Origin: Bacteroidota bacterium | GTDB lineage: Bacteria; Bacteroidota; Bacteroidia; JACCXN01 | DNA length: 9,636 bases | Reading direction: 5' to 3' | NCBI GenBank assembly: GCA_947462515.1 | Contig: CANHPJ010000038.1 | Span: 1-9,636 of the forward strand | Part shown: positions 6,634 through 9,636 of the stretch, piece by piece | Layout: each line of letters starts with the position of its first letter | Numbering within the stretch: position 1 is the first letter of the stretch | Notes under the pieces: model-generated | What the model was told of the DNA's origin: nothing | Database searches by the model: none | The model's input: only the letters and a program-made list of their open reading frames with translations | Made by a program: the position numbers and the translations under genes

Positions 6634-7326
6634 TTATTTTACTATCAACTTAAATCCTACACCGTGAATGTTGGCAATTTGCACTGAAGAGTCTTCTTTC
6701 AGATATTTTCTTAGCTTGGTTATAAACACATCTAAGCTCCTGCCTAAAAAATAATCATCATTGCCCCAAACTATATTCAAAACTATTTCGCGTTTTAATA
6801 CTTCATTTTGATTTATACACAAAAGCCTTAATATATCTGCTTCCTTACGAGTTAAACTCTGCTTGTTCTCGTTTTTAGTCAGGGATAAATTATTATAACT
6901 AAACACATATTCTCCAAGCAAAAATTCTGAACGATCCTCTACTCTATTACCAATTTCTTGACACCTTCTCAATACTGCTTCGATTCTTAAAGAAAATTCC
7001 TCCATGCTGAATGGCTTTGTAATATAATCATCTGCGCCAACCTTAAATCCTTTTATTCTATCTTCTTGTAATGCTTTGGCTGTCAGAAAAATAATTGGGG
7101 TATGCTGATCTGTTTGCCTAATTTCCTCTGCCAATGAAAAGCCATCTTTTTTTGGCAACATGACATCAAAAATGCATAAATCGACACGGTCCTCATAGAA
7201 AGACTGTAATCCTATTTTTCCATCGGTACAGAGATTTACTTTATATCCTTTATCTTCCAAGTTATCTTTGATTACTATGCCTAAATTAGTATCATCTTCG
7301 ACCAATAAAATTTTAGCCTTTTCCAT
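6634..7326 (-). CDS. OmpR/PhoB-family response regulator (RprY-like)
   Basis: 230 residues. The receiver domain (about 4-120) shows the acidic pair E10/D11 in LLVEDD, the phosphoacceptor D54 in IFDVMLP, T82 in FLTAK and K104 in TKPF, all intact. The C-terminal winged helix (about 133-229) has SLTRKEADIL (157-166), VWG (186-188), the recognition helix RSLDVFITKLRKYL (196-209) and the HGVGFKL wing. It is a DNA-binding transcription factor phosphorylated by the kinase encoded just upstream (7393-8664), with 66 bp between kinase stop and regulator start and probable cotranscription. Architecture and sequence resemble Bacteroides RprY, but the regulon cannot be inferred, so no symbol is given. It converges on the methyltransferase gene and is separated from it by the 20-bp hairpin. 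Confidence 0.93.
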   Translation of the reverse strand: MEKAKILLVEDDTNLGIVIKDNLEDKGYKVNLCTDGKIGLQSFYEDRVDLCIFDVMLPKKDGFSLAEEIRQTDQHTPIIFLTAKALQEDRIKGFKVGADDYITKPFSMEEFSLRIEAVLRRCQEIGNRVEDRSEFLLGEYVFSYNNLSLTKNENKQSLTRKEADILRLLCINQNEVLKREIVLNIVWGNDDYFLGRSLDVFITKLRKYLKEDSSVQIANIHGVGFKLIVK

Positions 7327-7392
7327 TTTTTTAAACTATTAGTTTTAATGAATTAATTCTTTTTTAAAACAATACAAATTATATATGCTCAA

Positions 7393-8664
7393 CTATTGAG
7401 GTAAAAATATTTCGAACGAACTTCCTTTTCCCAGTTGACTTTCAAGCTTAATCTTGCCTTTATGAGCCATCACCATTATTTTAACATAATTTAACCCCAA
7501 GCCAAAGCCCTTAACATCGTGAATATTACCTGTTGATACTCTGTAAAATTTATTAAATACCTGCTTTTGAGAATCGCTACTGATTCCTATACCGTTATCC
7601 TTTACTTTAACAATAATTCCTTTTCTCACGTTTCTTGTAGAAATAATTATTTCTGGGGGAATAATTGAATATTTAATCGCATTATCAATCAAATTAGATA
7701 TAATATTCGACAAATGGATCTTGTCACCTTTAACAATCTTTTCTTGTGCATTTAATTCACACGTTATGGTTCCGTTTTTTTCATTTATCACGAGCAGAAA
7801 ACGCTCAGCAGCTTGATTTATTATATCATGAACATCCTGATCAAGTTTTGTCAAAGTAAAATCAGCATGATCCAAAGTAGCCATCTGTAATAAACGTTCT
7901 ACCATGTTTTTTAAGCGATTGTTTTCGTCGAAAATAATATTCGAATATCTTAAAATTCGCTCTTTATTGCTGATTATTTCGGGATTCATCAATACCTCGC
8001 TCGATAATGAAATTGTTGATATGGGAGTTTTAAATTCATGAGTCATATTATTTATAAAATCAGTAGTTATTTCTGAAACACGTTTTTGTCTAAGTATAAC
8101 TGACATGGCATAACTAAAAAATGCAACTACCAAAAACAAAATAAAAGAAGAAAACATCCATATTCCCATTTGACTTAACAGATAGGTTTCTCTTGTTGGA
8201 AAGTAAATTCCAAAATAATGACCATCTTTATTTTTTTCTTTGGGCAATAAACTTTTTGCTTTTTTGTTTTTAACCGCATCCGGCTTCATGTAAACATAAC
8301 TTCCATAAATTATGGAATCAGTAAAACAATCATAAATTCCGTATTCAAAATCCAGATCAATATTTTGGGATTTAAATTCATTTTTTATTAAGTTTTCGAG
8401 CAAATAAGGAGGTATTATGTCATTGATGCTTACCAAAAAATAGTTTGGAGATATTTGAGTTATTTTTTCCCTGGTATTCAGGCTGTCTCCTCTTTGAATG
8501 GACAATTCGTGGGCAACATTTCGCAGTGATAAATTAATATTGTGATTAAATTGCTTTTCATTGATATTCCAAGCCTTGTTTATCCAATAAATCTGGATAA
8601 TTACAATTCCAATTATTGAAATAGTCCCCAATATCACAACATTTCTTATTGGCTTTCTTTTCAT
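7393..8664 (-). CDS. sensor histidine kinase (RprX-like)
   Basis: 423 residues. A first membrane helix (about 8-29) and a second (about 166-190) bracket a periplasmic sensor region of roughly 135 residues that has a lone cysteine in IYDCFTDSIIYG (110-121). No HAMP domain is apparent; the HisKA helix follows almost directly, with phosphoacceptor H209 in MTHEFKTPIS. The ATPase domain has the N box (SNLIDNAIKYS, N324/N328), G1 DNGIG (356-360), F box KFYRV (372-376) and G2 GFGLGL (386-391), so it should be catalytically active. It autophosphorylates and passes phosphate to the downstream regulator. The signal is unknown. The first ATG gives a basic MKRK start directly before the first helix, a good inner-membrane N-terminus. 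It is divergent from the DUF4175 gene across 226 bp. Confidence 0.93.
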   Translation of the reverse strand: MKRKPIRNVVILGTISIIGIVIIQIYWINKAWNINEKQFNHNINLSLRNVAHELSIQRGDSLNTREKITQISPNYFLVSINDIIPPYLLENLIKNEFKSQNIDLDFEYGIYDCFTDSIIYGSYVYMKPDAVKNKKAKSLLPKEKNKDGHYFGIYFPTRETYLLSQMGIWMFSSFILFLVVAFFSYAMSVILRQKRVSEITTDFINNMTHEFKTPISTISLSSEVLMNPEIISNKERILRYSNIIFDENNRLKNMVERLLQMATLDHADFTLTKLDQDVHDIINQAAERFLLVINEKNGTITCELNAQEKIVKGDKIHLSNIISNLIDNAIKYSIIPPEIIISTRNVRKGIIVKVKDNGIGISSDSQKQVFNKFYRVSTGNIHDVKGFGLGLNYVKIMVMAHKGKIKLESQLGKGSSFEIFLPQ

Positions 8665-8746
8665 TTAATTTGTTTCTATTTTTGATTAATAAATGGCTTA
8701 AACTTTGATTTAATGGCTTTACAAATTTCGATGAACTTCACGCCTT

Positions 8747-8775
8747 CAATTTTAAAGTAAAACAAGAATCTCAAA
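8747..8775 (-). promoter_or_regulatory. weak candidate promoter of the kinase-regulator operon
   Basis: On the minus strand: TTTG (8772-8775), a 17-base spacer, then TAAAATTG (8747-8754), one mismatch from TAnnTTTG. It would give a leader of about 75 bases. The 226-bp spacer is very AT-rich, so chance matches are likely. Confidence 0.28.
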
Positions 8776-8856
8776 TAAATATAATAATTGTTTTATCAAA
8801 AAAATTGGTTTTTAGTATAATGATTTAGTAAAATCTAAAATGCAATAAAAACATAC

Positions 8857-8886
8857 TTGAACACGTTAAAATAAATGATTTCTTTG
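8857..8886 (+). promoter_or_regulatory. candidate promoter of the DUF4175 gene
   Basis: TTG at 8857-8859, a 19-base spacer, then TTTCTTTG at 8879-8886, one mismatch from TAnnTTTG. Only four bases separate the element from the ATG at 8891, so the transcript would be leaderless or nearly so. Confidence 0.48.
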
Positions 8887-8890
8887 CATT

Positions 8891-9636
8891 ATGGTTGACT
8901 CATATTTTATATTGATTGAAAAACTCGACGAGTTTATCAGAAAATTTTATAAAAATATTTTAATAAAAGGAGTAATTTACAGCTTTTCACTTGTTCTTGT
9001 TTTCTTTGTAAGCATTACTCTACTTGAATATTTTGCTCATTTCAGTTCCCTTATTCGATCTTTTTTATTTTATTCTTTCATTTCCTCCACAAGCGTAATA
9101 GTTTTTTTCTGGATAATCATTCCTTTATTAAAACTTTTCAAGCTTGGCAAAGTCATTTCTCATGAGCAGGCTGCTAATATTATTGGAACGCATTTTAATG
9201 CTATCGAAGATAAATTATTAAATGTTTTGCAGCTGCATGAACAAAAAAACAATACGACAGGAACTATCTCAAAAGAATTGATAGAGGCAGGGATAAATCA
9301 AAAAATAAATGATTTAAAACCAATTCCATTCAATTCTGCTATTGATTTTAAAAAAAACAGACGTTATCTGAAATACGCAGTTATACCGGTTTTAGCACTC
9401 TCCTTTATCTTGTTTACAGCTCCTAGTATATTAACAGTTGGTACAGAAAGGATTGTTGATCACCAAAAATATTTCGAAGAACCTGCACCTTTTACTTTTG
9501 AAGTGTTAAATACTGATTTAAAAACGATTCAATCTGAAGACTTCATTTTAGACGTTAAAATTTCGGGAAACGAATTGCCGGAAAATGCTTATATAGAAAT
9601 AGAAAACAGCAAGTTTAAACTTGATAAAAAAAGTAA
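8891..9636 (+). CDS. DUF4175 family protein, N-terminal part
   Basis: Open reading frame running off the right edge after 248 whole codons. It opens MVDSYFILIEKLDEFIRKFY; three membrane segments follow at about 25-48, 57-82 and 160-181. Between the second and third is ISHEQAANIIGTHF continuing into EDKLLNVLQL (89-115), then LIEAGINQKINDLKPIPFNSAIDFK (130-154). This matches my knowledge of the N-terminus of the large (about 1000 residues or more) Bacteroidota DUF4175 membrane proteins, whose function is unknown. After the third helix a soluble, beta-rich part begins (EEPAPFTFEVLN). ATG 8891 is the only start available: an in-frame stop lies at 8876-8878 and no other methionine occurs in the visible part. 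It is divergent from the histidine kinase, which need not mean a functional link. Confidence 0.82.
   Translation, partial: MVDSYFILIEKLDEFIRKFYKNILIKGVIYSFSLVLVFFVSITLLEYFAHFSSLIRSFLFYSFISSTSVIVFFWIIIPLLKLFKLGKVISHEQAANIIGTHFNAIEDKLLNVLQLHEQKNNTTGTISKELIEAGINQKINDLKPIPFNSAIDFKKNRRYLKYAVIPVLALSFILFTAPSILTVGTERIVDHQKYFEEPAPFTFEVLNTDLKTIQSEDFILDVKISGNELPENAYIEIENSKFKLDKKS

Noticed and set aside
7333..7359. Small palindromes in the kinase-regulator gap (AAACT-AGTTT and GAATTAATTC)
   Set aside because: Short AT-only or nearly AT-only palindromes are expected by chance here and do not resemble a terminator or a known operator.
1..9636. Mobile elements, CRISPR arrays, phage, toxin-antitoxin or defence genes
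   Set aside because: Read on both strands, no transposase, integrase, regularly spaced repeats, terminal inverted repeats or defence-type domains were found; all larger frames have ordinary chromosomal assignments.

Overview
The window is an AT-rich stretch of chromosome that looks like a member of the Bacteroidota. Four things point that way. A DUF2723/GT117 protein and a DUF4175 protein, both families typical of that phylum, are present. The promoters fit the Bacteroidota pattern (TTG/TTTG, a spacer of about 16-20 bases, then TAnnTTTG). Start codons sit behind A/T-rich leaders without Shine-Dalgarno motifs. The two-component pair resembles RprX/RprY. I cannot name a genus.

Layout, left to right. 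Positions 1-221 hold the 5' part of pdxA (vitamin B6 synthesis) on the minus strand. It is divergent from efp (elongation factor P, 429-980, plus). efp converges on a small two-helix membrane protein gene (1035-1274, minus), and a hairpin at 991-1020 lies between them. Next come a largely empty stretch and a minus-strand tRNA-Gln(TTG) with its own terminator. The centre is a plus-strand block: a 1039-residue membrane glycosyltransferase-like protein (1813-4932), a NodB-type polysaccharide deacetylase 23 bp behind it (4956-5576), and a SAM-dependent methyltransferase (5752-6540). A 20-bp perfect hairpin separates this block from a convergent minus-strand two-component system (kinase 7393-8664, then regulator 6634-7326). 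Divergent from the kinase, a DUF4175 gene starts at 8891 and runs off the right edge.

Functionally this is mostly housekeeping and envelope biology: translation of proline-rich sequences (EF-P), cofactor synthesis (PdxA), a probable extracytoplasmic glycosylation enzyme with a possible glycan-modifying partner, and an envelope-sensing two-component system. I see no mobile element, CRISPR array, phage gene or defence system. The more interesting points are modest: the close pairing of the GT117-type gene with a signal-peptide-less deacetylase, a predicted (nearly) leaderless DUF4175 mRNA, an unrecognised small membrane protein with a full transcription unit of its own, and a methyltransferase with an unrecognised C-terminal half.
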